This document shows, one piece after another, positions 1 through 5,773 of a DNA stretch of 7,743 nt. Positions within the stretch are counted from its first letter, which is position 1. Every line of letters starts with the position of its first letter. Position numbers and translations under genes: made by a program. The notes beneath the pieces were generated by a model. That model did not search any database. It was given only the letters and a program-made list of their open reading frames with translations, and was not told where the DNA came from. This DNA is from JAZNQL01 sp045590155 (GTDB taxonomy: Bacteria > Bacillota > Clostridia > UMGS1883 > UMGS1540): the NCBI GenBank assembly GCA_045590155.1, contig JAZNQL010000034.1:1-7743 (forward strand). Direction: 5' to 3'.

Positions 1-447
1 TTGGATACATATCTTCCAATGTATAATAAAGAGCCTATGTATCTTACAAGCGTATACGAAGGAATGGAAGAATGCGTTAAAAAGCTTAAAGATAACGGAA
101 TAAAGCTTGCAGTTTTATCAAACAAACCTGATATGAACGTGCAGGACGTTATAAGAGTTTTGTACGGCGACGATATGTTTTTACTCTGTCAGGGACAGGT
201 GGAAGGAAAACCCATAAAGCCGGACCCCTCTGTTTTGATTGAAATGATGGAAAAGCTGGGAGTTGCTCCCGAAGAAACAATTTATGTAGGCGACACAATA
301 GTTGATATGCAAACAGGCAACAATGCAAATGCGTATTCTGTTGGCGTTTTATGGGGATTCAGAGATAGAGAAGAGCTTGAAAGAGGAAATGCAGACAAAA
401 TAATTTCGCACCCAAGAGAGCTTTGTGACATAGTTTTAAATTCATAA
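1..447 (+). CDS. HAD-superfamily phosphatase, phosphoglycolate phosphatase type (5'-truncated)
   Basis: This is the C-terminal part of a haloacid-dehalogenase-family hydrolase. Such enzymes remove phosphate from small metabolites through an aspartyl-phosphate intermediate in the cytoplasm. In the visible 148 codons, HAD motif II is LSNKPD (nucleophile-assisting Ser40), motif III is the KPDP lysine (Lys73), and motif IV is YVGDTIVD (Asp98 and Asp102, Mg2+ ligands). The ending VGVLWGFRDREEL is typical of the Gph/PGP group. Motif I (DxDGT) and most of the cap domain are missing, and full family members run about 210-220 residues. The reading frame is open at base 1, so the gene begins upstream and the TTG at base 1 is probably an internal Leu codon. 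The stop is TAA at 445-447. A lipoprotein gene follows after 16 bases, probably in the same transcript. The fold is secure; the exact substrate is not. Confidence 0.88.
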   Translation: MDTYLPMYNKEPMYLTSVYEGMEECVKKLKDNGIKLAVLSNKPDMNVQDVIRVLYGDDMFLLCQGQVEGKPIKPDPSVLIEMMEKLGVAPEETIYVGDTIVDMQTGNNANAYSVGVLWGFRDREELERGNADKIISHPRELCDIVLNS

Positions 448-463
448 TAAAAAGGAGATAAAA

Positions 464-892
464 ATGAAAAGATTTACAAAAGTAATTTGCCTTCTTCTTT
501 CAATATGCCTTTTGGGCGGATGCTCGCTTGTATTGACAAAGCCTATCGACGCGGTACCCGAAAAAGAAACAAAAGAGGTTATAGGTTCTGTTGTGGTAAG
601 AATAGAAGCGCTGGGCGAAAAGCTTTTTGAAGGCGAAGTTTCATTGACCGAAGGAATGAGCGCACTTGATGCAACCCGCATTTTTGCACAAAATGAAGGC
701 ATAGAAATAATAAGCAAGGATTCATATATTCAGAAAATAGGAGACTATCGTGAAAAGGACCACGGTCCTATGAGCGGATGGCTATACTTTGTAAACGGAG
801 AATCGGCAATGGTAGGCTGTGCTGATTATATACTTTCCGACAAGGATGAAATTCTGTGGAGGTATGTAAAGGATTTTTCGGAAGAATATTAA
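464..892 (+). CDS. DUF4430-domain lipoprotein
   Basis: This is a small exported lipoprotein of 142 residues. The N-terminus has the basic start MKRFTK, a hydrophobic core and a lipobox LLGGC, with Cys20 as the predicted lipidated residue, so the mature protein should sit on the outer face of the cell membrane. Residues about 43-137 match the DUF4430 pattern: SALDATRIF near 66-74, DHGPMSGWLYFVNGE at 99-113, and ILWRY at 130-134. The family resembles the C-terminal domain of cobalamin-binding intrinsic factor/transcobalamin, which makes ligand or cofactor binding possible but unproven here. The start ATG is preceded by a strong AAAGGAG site at 451-457, six bases away. The gene follows the HAD phosphatase by 16 bases and is probably co-transcribed with it. 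It ends before a fresh promoter, so it belongs to the upstream unit. Ligand and role are unknown. Confidence 0.85.
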   Translation: MKRFTKVICLLLSICLLGGCSLVLTKPIDAVPEKETKEVIGSVVVRIEALGEKLFEGEVSLTEGMSALDATRIFAQNEGIEIISKDSYIQKIGDYREKDHGPMSGWLYFVNGESAMVGCADYILSDKDEILWRYVKDFSEEY

Positions 893-922
893 ACAAAATA
901 TGTAAAAATTTATAAAAAACAG

Positions 923-951
923 TTGACAAACCATATACAGATGCGTATAAT
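923..951 (+). promoter_or_regulatory. Consensus SigA promoter for the ACT-hom-lysC operon
   Basis: A perfect -35 box TTGACA (923-928) and a perfect -10 box TATAAT (946-951) are separated by the optimal 17 bp in the only real intergenic gap of the window. Transcription would start near 957-960, leaving a leader of only about 36-39 bases before the ATG at 996. That is too short for a T-box, lysine riboswitch or leader-peptide attenuator. Such a match to consensus predicts strong basal activity, so any repression would have to act on the promoter itself or on the encoded enzymes. Confidence 0.85.
934..949. repeat. Short inverted repeat overlapping the -10 box
   Basis: TATAC (934-938) and GTATA (945-949) form a perfect 5-bp inverted repeat around a 6-base centre AGATGC. 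The right arm lies in the -10 box and the left arm in the spacer, where a repressor would block RNA polymerase. The arms are short and AT-rich, so chance is a serious alternative. No regulator can be assigned, although the downstream HTH-like ACT protein is one candidate. Confidence 0.3.
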
Positions 952-981
952 AATAAAGACATTTGTTTTTTCACGGTGGAC

Positions 982-988
982 AAAGGAG
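982..988 (+). promoter_or_regulatory. Ribosome binding site fixing the ACT-protein start
   Basis: AAAGGAG lies seven bases before the ATG at 996. This selects 996 over the upstream in-frame TTG at 963, which has no purine-rich site and lies only a few bases after the predicted transcription start. Confidence 0.85.
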
Positions 989-995
989 AGGTTTT

Positions 996-1433
996 ATGGG
1001 AAAAAACATGATAATAGTTGACGCCTCTGTACTGCCTTCTGTTTTTTCAGGAGTGCTGGAAGCAAAACAGCTTTTGTCAACAGGTAAGGTGCGTACGGCA
1101 TCCGAGGCGGCACGCGCGGCAGGGATAAGCCGCAGTGTATTTTATAAATATAAAGACAGTGTGTTTCCGTTAAACCACATGCAGGGCACCATCTCACTTT
1201 TTTTTGAGGTGGAGGATATTGCAGGTCTTTTATCTGCTATATTAAGCGTTATTGCCCGCTTTGGAGGAAATGTACTCACAATAAATCAAAACATTCCTGT
1301 AAATGGAGTGGCATCAATAACTGTGTCGCTCCGCACTAAAGGAGAAGGCTTTGAAACAAAAAATCTGCTCGATACCCTTTCGGAACTTGAAGGGGTAAGA
1401 GTTGTACGAATACTTGCAAGGGAGGACTACTGA
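996..1433 (+). CDS. HTH-like plus ACT-domain protein, UPF0735 (PheB-like) family
   Basis: This is a 145-residue cytoplasmic protein of the UPF0735 ACT-domain family, related to the protein annotated PheB beside pheA in Bacillus. The N-terminus carries the family signature IIVDASVLP (6-14). Next comes a helix-turn-helix-like stretch at about 35-53 (ASEAARAAGISRSVFYKYK). Residues about 65-141 form one ACT domain with the pattern EVEDIAGLLSAILSVIARFGGNVLTINQ, whose DxxG loop normally sits at the amino-acid binding site. The ATG at 996 has a strong ribosome binding site. The stop overlaps the hom start in TGATG (1431-1435), so the two are translationally coupled and probably produced in similar amounts. 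The likely role is sensing an amino acid such as threonine for Hom or for operon control. The ligand, and whether it acts on DNA or on an enzyme, are inference. It heads the operon, directly behind a consensus promoter. Confidence 0.88.
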   Translation: MGKNMIIVDASVLPSVFSGVLEAKQLLSTGKVRTASEAARAAGISRSVFYKYKDSVFPLNHMQGTISLFFEVEDIAGLLSAILSVIARFGGNVLTINQNIPVNGVASITVSLRTKGEGFETKNLLDTLSELEGVRVVRILAREDY

Positions 1434-2590
1434 TGAAAATTGCAATTTTAGGCTTCGGCACCGTAGGTTCAGGTGTTTACGAAGAGCTTATAGACAATAA
1501 AGAACTTATTACAAAAAGAACGGGTCAGCAGATTGAAGTAAAATATGTTTGCGATATACGCGACTTTTCTTCAAGACCCGATGCTGAAATTTTTATAAAG
1601 GATTTTGATATTATACTTCGTGATAACGAAGTTTCAATGGTTATAGAAACTATGGGCGGTGTTTCCCCTGCATACCAGTTTACAAAACAGGCACTTATGG
1701 CAGGCAAACACGTTGTAACAAGCAACAAAGCGCTTGTTGCCGCACACGGAGAAGAGCTTTTGAAAATAGCAAAAGAAAAAGGTCTTTACTATTTGTTTGA
1801 AGCATCGGTAGGCGGCGGCATACCCATAATCAATCCTTTAAATACCTGTATGGCGGGTAACGAGATTGTAAAAATAACAGGCATTTTAAACGGAACAACA
1901 AATTATATTCTTACCCAGATGTTCGAAAACGGACAGACCTTTGAATCTGCTCTTGCAGATGCACAGGCAAAAGGTTACGCCGAAAAAGACCCCACAGACG
2001 ATATTGAAGGAAAAGATGCAGCCCGCAAAATTGCAATACTTGCCGCAGTTGCGTGGGGCATATTGCCAAACGAAGAAAGTATTTATACAGAAGGTATAAC
2101 AAAAATAGATAAACGAGACGTAAAAATTGCCGAAAAAGCAGGTTGCAGTATAAAACTTGTATGTTGTGCCGAAAAAAGAGAAGACAAAGTTTTTGCAAGG
2201 GTTTGTCCCATGCTTGTACCAAAAGGGCATCCTCTTTACGCTGTATCGGGAGTTTACAATGCAATAGTTTTAACGGGTAACTATTCGGGCGACGTTATGT
2301 TTTACGGTTCGGGTGCAGGCAAAGAAGCAACTGCCAGTGCAGTATGCTCCGACATTGTCGAAATAGCGCGCGGCAAAACAGAGCGCGACCGCATATTATG
2401 GAACGACGGGCAAAGCATAGATATAAATAAAACCTCGGCAAAATTTATGGTACGCACAAGGGAAGAAATAAAAGACGCAAAACTTCTGGATGTAGACCAA
2501 AAGGGCGAAAAAGTATATCTTTTACCCGAAACCGAGGAAAGCGAATTTAAAAATATAAAAGGAATAATAAAAAGTATACGAAGAATATAA
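1433..2590 (+). CDS. hom: Homoserine dehydrogenase
   Basis: It catalyses NAD(P)H-dependent reduction of aspartate semialdehyde to homoserine, the branch step towards threonine and methionine. The 385-residue protein opens with a Rossmann dinucleotide-binding motif GFGTVG (7-12). It then has VTSNKALVA with Lys99, GGGIPII (127-133), GILNGTTNYIL (150-160), and the catalytic block AEKDPTDDIEGKDAARK (183-199). Glu184, Asp195, Lys199 and Lys99 match in order and spacing the catalytic residues known from yeast homoserine dehydrogenase. Family members with a C-terminal ACT domain run about 430 residues. Here only about 55-65 residues follow the catalytic domain: a strand-like KFMVRT near 337-342 and an ending IKGIIKSIRRI, without a recognisable ACT ligand loop. 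Feedback sensing by this chain is therefore doubtful, and the coupled upstream ACT protein may replace it. GGGAGG at 1420-1425 lies seven bases before the ATG, which overlaps the previous stop by one base. NADH versus NADPH preference cannot be decided. Confidence 0.96.
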   Translation: MKIAILGFGTVGSGVYEELIDNKELITKRTGQQIEVKYVCDIRDFSSRPDAEIFIKDFDIILRDNEVSMVIETMGGVSPAYQFTKQALMAGKHVVTSNKALVAAHGEELLKIAKEKGLYYLFEASVGGGIPIINPLNTCMAGNEIVKITGILNGTTNYILTQMFENGQTFESALADAQAKGYAEKDPTDDIEGKDAARKIAILAAVAWGILPNEESIYTEGITKIDKRDVKIAEKAGCSIKLVCCAEKREDKVFARVCPMLVPKGHPLYAVSGVYNAIVLTGNYSGDVMFYGSGAGKEATASAVCSDIVEIARGKTERDRILWNDGQSIDINKTSAKFMVRTREEIKDAKLLDVDQKGEKVYLLPETEESEFKNIKGIIKSIRRI

Positions 2591-2615
2591 ACTTATGAGG
2601 AAAGGACAATAAAAA

Positions 2616-3830
2616 ATGGCTCTTATAGTGCAAAAATATGGCGGCTCATCTGTTGCCAATGCCGAAAGACTTCGTGCAGTAGCAAGCCGTATAAAAAAAT
2701 ATTACGATGAAGGCAACGATATGGTTGTAGTAGTATCGGCACAGGGCGATACTACCGATGATTTGATTGAAAAAGCGATGGAGGTAAACACAGCACCTTC
2801 AAAAAGAGAAATGGACGTTTTACTCTCAAGCGGCGAACAGATTTCAATGTCACTTCTTGCAATGACCTTGCAGACAATGGACTGCCCCGCAATTTCTCTT
2901 ACAGGACGTCAGGCAGGAATAAAAACTTCATCAAAACATTCCGTTGCAAGAGTACACACAATTGATACAGAAAGAGTTTTAAAAGAACTTGACCAGAAAA
3001 AAATAGTAATAGTTGCAGGCTTCCAAGGCTTTGACAAGTATGACGATATCACAACTTTAGGAAGAGGCGGTTCGGACACATCTGCAGTACTTTTAGCAGC
3101 GGCACTTAGGGCAGAAAAATGCCAGATTTATACCGACGTTGCAGGCGTATACACAGCAGATCCAAGAATAGTTCCCGATGCATCAAAGCTTCGTGACGTT
3201 TCCTACGACGAAATGCTTGAACTTGCATCACTTGGTGCAAACGTATTGCATAACCGTGCCGTTGAGGCAGCAAAAAAATTCAATATAAAGCTCGAAGTGC
3301 TTTCCAGCTTCACATACGAAGAAGGCACTATTGTTAAGGAGGTACATGACGTGGAAAAAATGGTTGTAAGAGGAATAGCAAGAGATAATAATGTTGTAAG
3401 AGTAGCAATTACAAATATTGAAGATACACCGGGCAGAGCATTTAAAGTATTCTCACTTTTGGCTCAAAAGCACGTAAACGTAGATATTATATTGCAGTCA
3501 ATAGGACGTGACGGTAAAAAGGACATAAGCTTCACCGTAACACACGAAGACAAGGACAAAGCAGTTGAAATATTAAACGAAAACTTAAAAACAATCGGAG
3601 CAGAAGCTGTACTTTGCAACGATAACATTTCAAAGGTATCAATCGTAGGCGCAGGTATGGCAAGCGACCCCGGTATTGCTGCAAAAATGTTTGAAGCTTT
3701 GTATAATGCAAACATCAACATTCATATGATTGCAACAAGCGAAATAAAGGTTTCAGTACTTGTTGACCGTGAATATGCAGAAGCAGCAGTAAAAGCAATT
3801 CACGAAAAATTTGATTTGCACAACATTTGA
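2616..3830 (+). CDS. lysC: Aspartate kinase (alpha subunit)
   Basis: It phosphorylates aspartate with ATP, the first step to lysine, threonine and methionine (and to diaminopimelate for the cell wall). The 404-residue monofunctional enzyme has the kinase signature KYGGSS (7-12), SSGEQIS (71-77), TLGRGGSDTSA (147-157) and YTDVAGVYTADPR (172-184). Two ACT domains follow: the first at about 262-330 (ITNIEDTPGRAFKVF, then HVNVDIILQS) and the second at about 340-400 (IVGAGMASDPGIAAKMF, then MIATSEIKVSVLVD). The length is close to the 408 residues recalled for Bacillus subtilis aspartokinase II. The start ATG has AAAGGA at 2601-2606, nine bases upstream, and lies 25 bases after hom. The effector (lysine, threonine or both) cannot be read from the sequence, although the hom linkage favours a threonine-pathway role. 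An internal start near codon 246 is described separately. Confidence 0.97.
   Translation: MALIVQKYGGSSVANAERLRAVASRIKKYYDEGNDMVVVVSAQGDTTDDLIEKAMEVNTAPSKREMDVLLSSGEQISMSLLAMTLQTMDCPAISLTGRQAGIKTSSKHSVARVHTIDTERVLKELDQKKIVIVAGFQGFDKYDDITTLGRGGSDTSAVLLAAALRAEKCQIYTDVAGVYTADPRIVPDASKLRDVSYDEMLELASLGANVLHNRAVEAAKKFNIKLEVLSSFTYEEGTIVKEVHDVEKMVVRGIARDNNVVRVAITNIEDTPGRAFKVFSLLAQKHVNVDIILQSIGRDGKKDISFTVTHEDKDKAVEILNENLKTIGAEAVLCNDNISKVSIVGAGMASDPGIAAKMFEALYNANINIHMIATSEIKVSVLVDREYAEAAVKAIHEKFDLHNI
3336..3343 (+). promoter_or_regulatory. Strong internal ribosome binding site inside lysC
   Basis: AAGGAGGT, a near-perfect complement to the 16S rRNA 3' end, lies inside the lysC frame where it encodes Lys-Glu-Val. 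It is followed after seven bases by an in-frame GTG (3351). An ATG at 3360 is also in frame but is 16 bases away, beyond the usual range. An ATG at 3346 is out of frame, only two bases away, and its frame stops after seven codons. The GTG is therefore the best start. Confidence 0.7.
3351..3830 (+). CDS. lysC: Predicted aspartate kinase beta subunit (ACT domains only, internal in-frame start)
   Basis: Translation from the GTG at codon 246 of lysC would give a 159-residue protein containing both ACT domains and none of the kinase domain. Bacillus subtilis aspartokinase II and Corynebacterium LysC are known to make such a beta chain from an internal in-frame start. The alpha and beta lengths I recall for B. 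subtilis (408 and 163) place its start at the same codon number, 246. Alpha2beta2 assemblies bind the feedback amino acid across ACT domains of both chains. The evidence seen here is the strong internal ribosome binding site with ideal spacing, located exactly between the kinase and ACT regions. Production of the beta chain itself is inference. The ATG at 3360 (codon 249) is a less likely alternative start. Confidence 0.62.
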   Translation: MEKMVVRGIARDNNVVRVAITNIEDTPGRAFKVFSLLAQKHVNVDIILQSIGRDGKKDISFTVTHEDKDKAVEILNENLKTIGAEAVLCNDNISKVSIVGAGMASDPGIAAKMFEALYNANINIHMIATSEIKVSVLVDREYAEAAVKAIHEKFDLHNI

Positions 3831-3832
3831 TT

Positions 3833-4564
3833 ATGGATATAATATATGGCAGAAATTCCGTTTCCGAAGCACTTGCTTCGGGGCGGAATATAGATAAAAT
3901 TTTAATAAAAGAATCCCCCGACGGAGCTCTGCTTAAAATAAAATCAAAGGCAAAAGAAGCAGGCATACCGGTAAATTTTGCAGAAAGAAAACGTCTTGAT
4001 GCCCTCTGTGAAGGCGGCGTTCATCAAGGCGTTTTGGCGTACATTGCTTCGTATAAGTATTCAGAGGTGGAAGACATTTTAAATGCGGCAAAAGAAAAAA
4101 ACGAACCACCCTTTATAATTATATGTGATAAGATTCAAGACCCGCATAACCTTGGCGCAATAATCCGTACAGCAGGTGCGGCGGGTGCGCACGGAGTAAT
4201 TGTTTCAAAGCACGAGGGAGCAGGTCTTTCGGGCACTGTTGCAAAATCGGCGGCGGGAGCACTTGAATTTGTGCCGGTAGCACGAGTTGCAAATATCGCA
4301 AAAACAATAGATATGTTAAAAGAGGAAGGCCTTTGGGTAACAGGCACGGCTATGAACGGCGAAAAAACTCTTTTTGAAGCAGACCTTTCGGGAGCGGTTG
4401 CTCTTGTAATGGGAAGCGAAGGAGAAGGAATGAGCCGTCTTGTGCGTGAAAAGTGCGACTTTTTGGTAAACATACCTATGAGCGAAAAGAGTGAATCCTT
4501 AAACGTTTCGTGCGCGGCAGCACTTTTGATGTATGAAGTGTACCGAAGGAGAATAAATTTATGA
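3833..4564 (+). CDS. rlmB: TrmH/SpoU-family 23S rRNA 2'-O-methyltransferase, RlmB type
   Basis: This is a SAM-dependent RNA 2'-O-ribose methyltransferase with the knotted SPOUT fold. The closest functional match is RlmB, which methylates G2251 in the 23S rRNA peptidyl-transferase loop. The 243-residue protein starts with the SpoU substrate-binding domain (IIYGRNSVSEAL, 3-14; GVHQGVLAYI, 62-71). All three family motifs are present: DPHNLGAIIRT (103-113, with Asn106 and Arg112), LVMGSEGEGM (191-200), and SESLNVSCAAAL (220-231). Its ATG lies two bases after the lysC stop with no purine-rich site upstream, so translation probably depends on ribosomes finishing lysC. A TTG at 3827 overlapping that stop is possible, but the family usually begins directly at the xxYGxN motif, which fits 3833. 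The stop overlaps the next start in ATGA. Exact rRNA target is by homology only; another SpoU-family guanosine methylase is the main alternative. Confidence 0.9.
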   Translation: MDIIYGRNSVSEALASGRNIDKILIKESPDGALLKIKSKAKEAGIPVNFAERKRLDALCEGGVHQGVLAYIASYKYSEVEDILNAAKEKNEPPFIIICDKIQDPHNLGAIIRTAGAAGAHGVIVSKHEGAGLSGTVAKSAAGALEFVPVARVANIAKTIDMLKEEGLWVTGTAMNGEKTLFEADLSGAVALVMGSEGEGMSRLVREKCDFLVNIPMSEKSESLNVSCAAALLMYEVYRRRINL

Positions 4565-5751
4565 AAAATATAGTAATACTTATGGACGGTATGGCAGATT
4601 ACCCCATAGAAGCTTTAGGCAATAAAACACCTATGGAAGTAGCCGTTAAACCCAATATTGATGCACTTGCCAAAAAAAGCGAGGTATTTTTGGTAAAAAC
4701 CGTGCCCGAGTCATTAAAACCGGGCAGCGATGTTGCAAATTTAGCTGTAATGGGATATAACCCCGAAGAGGTTTATACCGGAAGGTCACCCCTCGAGGCG
4801 GCAAGCATAGGTGTTGAGCTTTCTGATACCGAAACCACCTTCAGAGCAAATCTTGTAACTTTGGGCGGAGAAGGCGAATATGAAGACCTTTATATGAAGG
4901 ATTACAGCTCCGAAGAAATTACAACTGAAGAAGCGGCAGAGCTTATAGAATGTATAAAAGAAAATATACAGATTCCAAATATAAGCTTTTATGCGGGAAC
5001 AAGTTACCGCCACCTTATGGTGTGGGATAATGCTCCCGAAAGCTTTAAGCTTACTCCCCCACACGATATTTCGGGCAAAGCGGTGGCAGAGTATCTTCCC
5101 TCTGACCCTGTTATTTTGAATATTATGAAACAAAGCAGGGAAATATTAAAAAACCACCCTGTAAATATAGCAAGAAAAGAACGAGGACTTAACACGGCAG
5201 ACTCGCTTTGGATATGGGGCGAAGGAAAAAGACCTGCACTTGCACCCTTTAAAGAAATGTATAACGTAAACGGAGCCGTAATTTCTGCGGTTGACCTTAT
5301 AAAAGGTATAGGGCAAATTGCAAAAATGAAGGTAATAGAAGTAGACGGTGCAACAGGCAACATAAACTCAAATTTTGACGGTAAAGCAAAAGCTGCACTC
5401 GAAACCATTTTGGGGGACTGCGACTATTTGTATCTTCACATGGAAGCACCCGACGAATGCGGACACAGAGGCGAAACCGATAACAAAATAAAATCAATCG
5501 AACTTATAGACCAAAAGGTAGTAGGATATCTTACAGAAGGTCTTAAAAAAGCAGGAATTGATTTTAGAATGATGATTATGCCCGACCACCCGACTCCCAT
5601 AGCAACACGCACACACGCGCGTGATGCAGTTCCTTGTCTTATATATGATTCGACAGACGAAAAACAAGGTCCTGACTGCTTTTGCGAAAAATCAGCAGAG
5701 GGCAGAATATTTGAACCCGGCTATAAAATTGCAAGCTATTTTATAAAATAA
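4561..5751 (+). CDS. Phosphoglycerate-mutase-like metalloenzyme, proposed alternative homoserine kinase
   Basis: This is a 396-residue member of the archaeal-type cofactor-independent phosphoglycerate mutase (ApgM) branch of the alkaline phosphatase superfamily. Expected two-metal-site residues are visible: DGMAD with Asp9, PGSDVANL with the probable nucleophile Ser56, YTGRSPLEA (72-80), APDECGH with Asp298 and His302, PDHPTP with Asp342 and His343, and THARD with His352. A simple annotation would be 2,3-bisphosphoglycerate-independent phosphoglycerate mutase. A subgroup of this family has however been proposed as a homoserine kinase in species lacking the usual GHMP-type ThrB, because it is linked to hom and thrC; a Bacteroides member has genetic support as far as I recall. 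Here the gene lies two genes after hom and lysC and no thrB is in the window, which favours phosphorylation of homoserine for threonine synthase. AAGGAG at 4546-4551 precedes the ATG, and the start overlaps the rlmB stop by four bases. Fold is secure; the substrate is inference. Confidence 0.85.
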   Translation: MKNIVILMDGMADYPIEALGNKTPMEVAVKPNIDALAKKSEVFLVKTVPESLKPGSDVANLAVMGYNPEEVYTGRSPLEAASIGVELSDTETTFRANLVTLGGEGEYEDLYMKDYSSEEITTEEAAELIECIKENIQIPNISFYAGTSYRHLMVWDNAPESFKLTPPHDISGKAVAEYLPSDPVILNIMKQSREILKNHPVNIARKERGLNTADSLWIWGEGKRPALAPFKEMYNVNGAVISAVDLIKGIGQIAKMKVIEVDGATGNINSNFDGKAKAALETILGDCDYLYLHMEAPDECGHRGETDNKIKSIELIDQKVVGYLTEGLKKAGIDFRMMIMPDHPTPIATRTHARDAVPCLIYDSTDEKQGPDCFCEKSAEGRIFEPGYKIASYFIK

Positions 5752-5773
5752 ATTGGTTTTTCAGGAGAAAACT

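Noticed and set aside
421..463. Possible promoter before the lipoprotein gene (TTGTGA and CATAAT)
   Set aside because: The boxes are separated by about 14 bp, too short for SigA, and both are weak; co-transcription with the HAD gene is simpler.
893..922. Possible intrinsic terminator after the DUF4430 lipoprotein gene
   Set aside because: The stretch is AT-rich but shows no GC-containing stem followed by a T-run, so read-through from the upstream unit into the hom operon cannot be excluded.
963..995. Upstream TTG start (963) for the ACT protein, adding 11 residues
   Set aside because: It lies only a few bases after the predicted transcription start and has no ribosome binding site; the ATG at 996 has AAAGGAG at ideal spacing and fits the family N-terminus.
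1886..2264. Two overlapping minus-strand open frames opposite hom (114 and 117 codons)
   Set aside because: They lie inside a well-supported gene, overlap each other, have no family resemblance or convincing start signals, and have Phe/Cys/Leu-rich compositions typical of reverse-strand shadows.
3346..3369. ATG at 3346 behind the strong internal AAGGAGGT in lysC
   Set aside because: It is out of frame, too close to the ribosome binding site (two bases after it), and its frame stops after seven codons, so a separate peptide is unlikely.
3827..3832. TTG start at 3827 for the rlmB-type gene
   Set aside because: Possible as a TTGA overlap with the lysC stop, but the ATG at 3833 matches the usual family start and TTG is weak; neither has a ribosome binding site.
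4135..4473. Minus-strand open frame of 112 codons opposite the rlmB-type gene
   Set aside because: Composition is Ala/Pro/Ser-rich shadow of the sense frame, with no recognisable domain; the sense strand carries all three SpoU motifs.
5004..5408. Minus-strand open frame of 134 codons opposite the PGM-like gene
   Set aside because: No recognisable domain, no operon partner on that strand, and it is fully covered by a conserved gene.
5753..5773. TTG start at 5753 for the YtvI-type gene
   Set aside because: No ribosome binding site before it; AGGAGA at 5763-5768 clearly serves the ATG at 5774.
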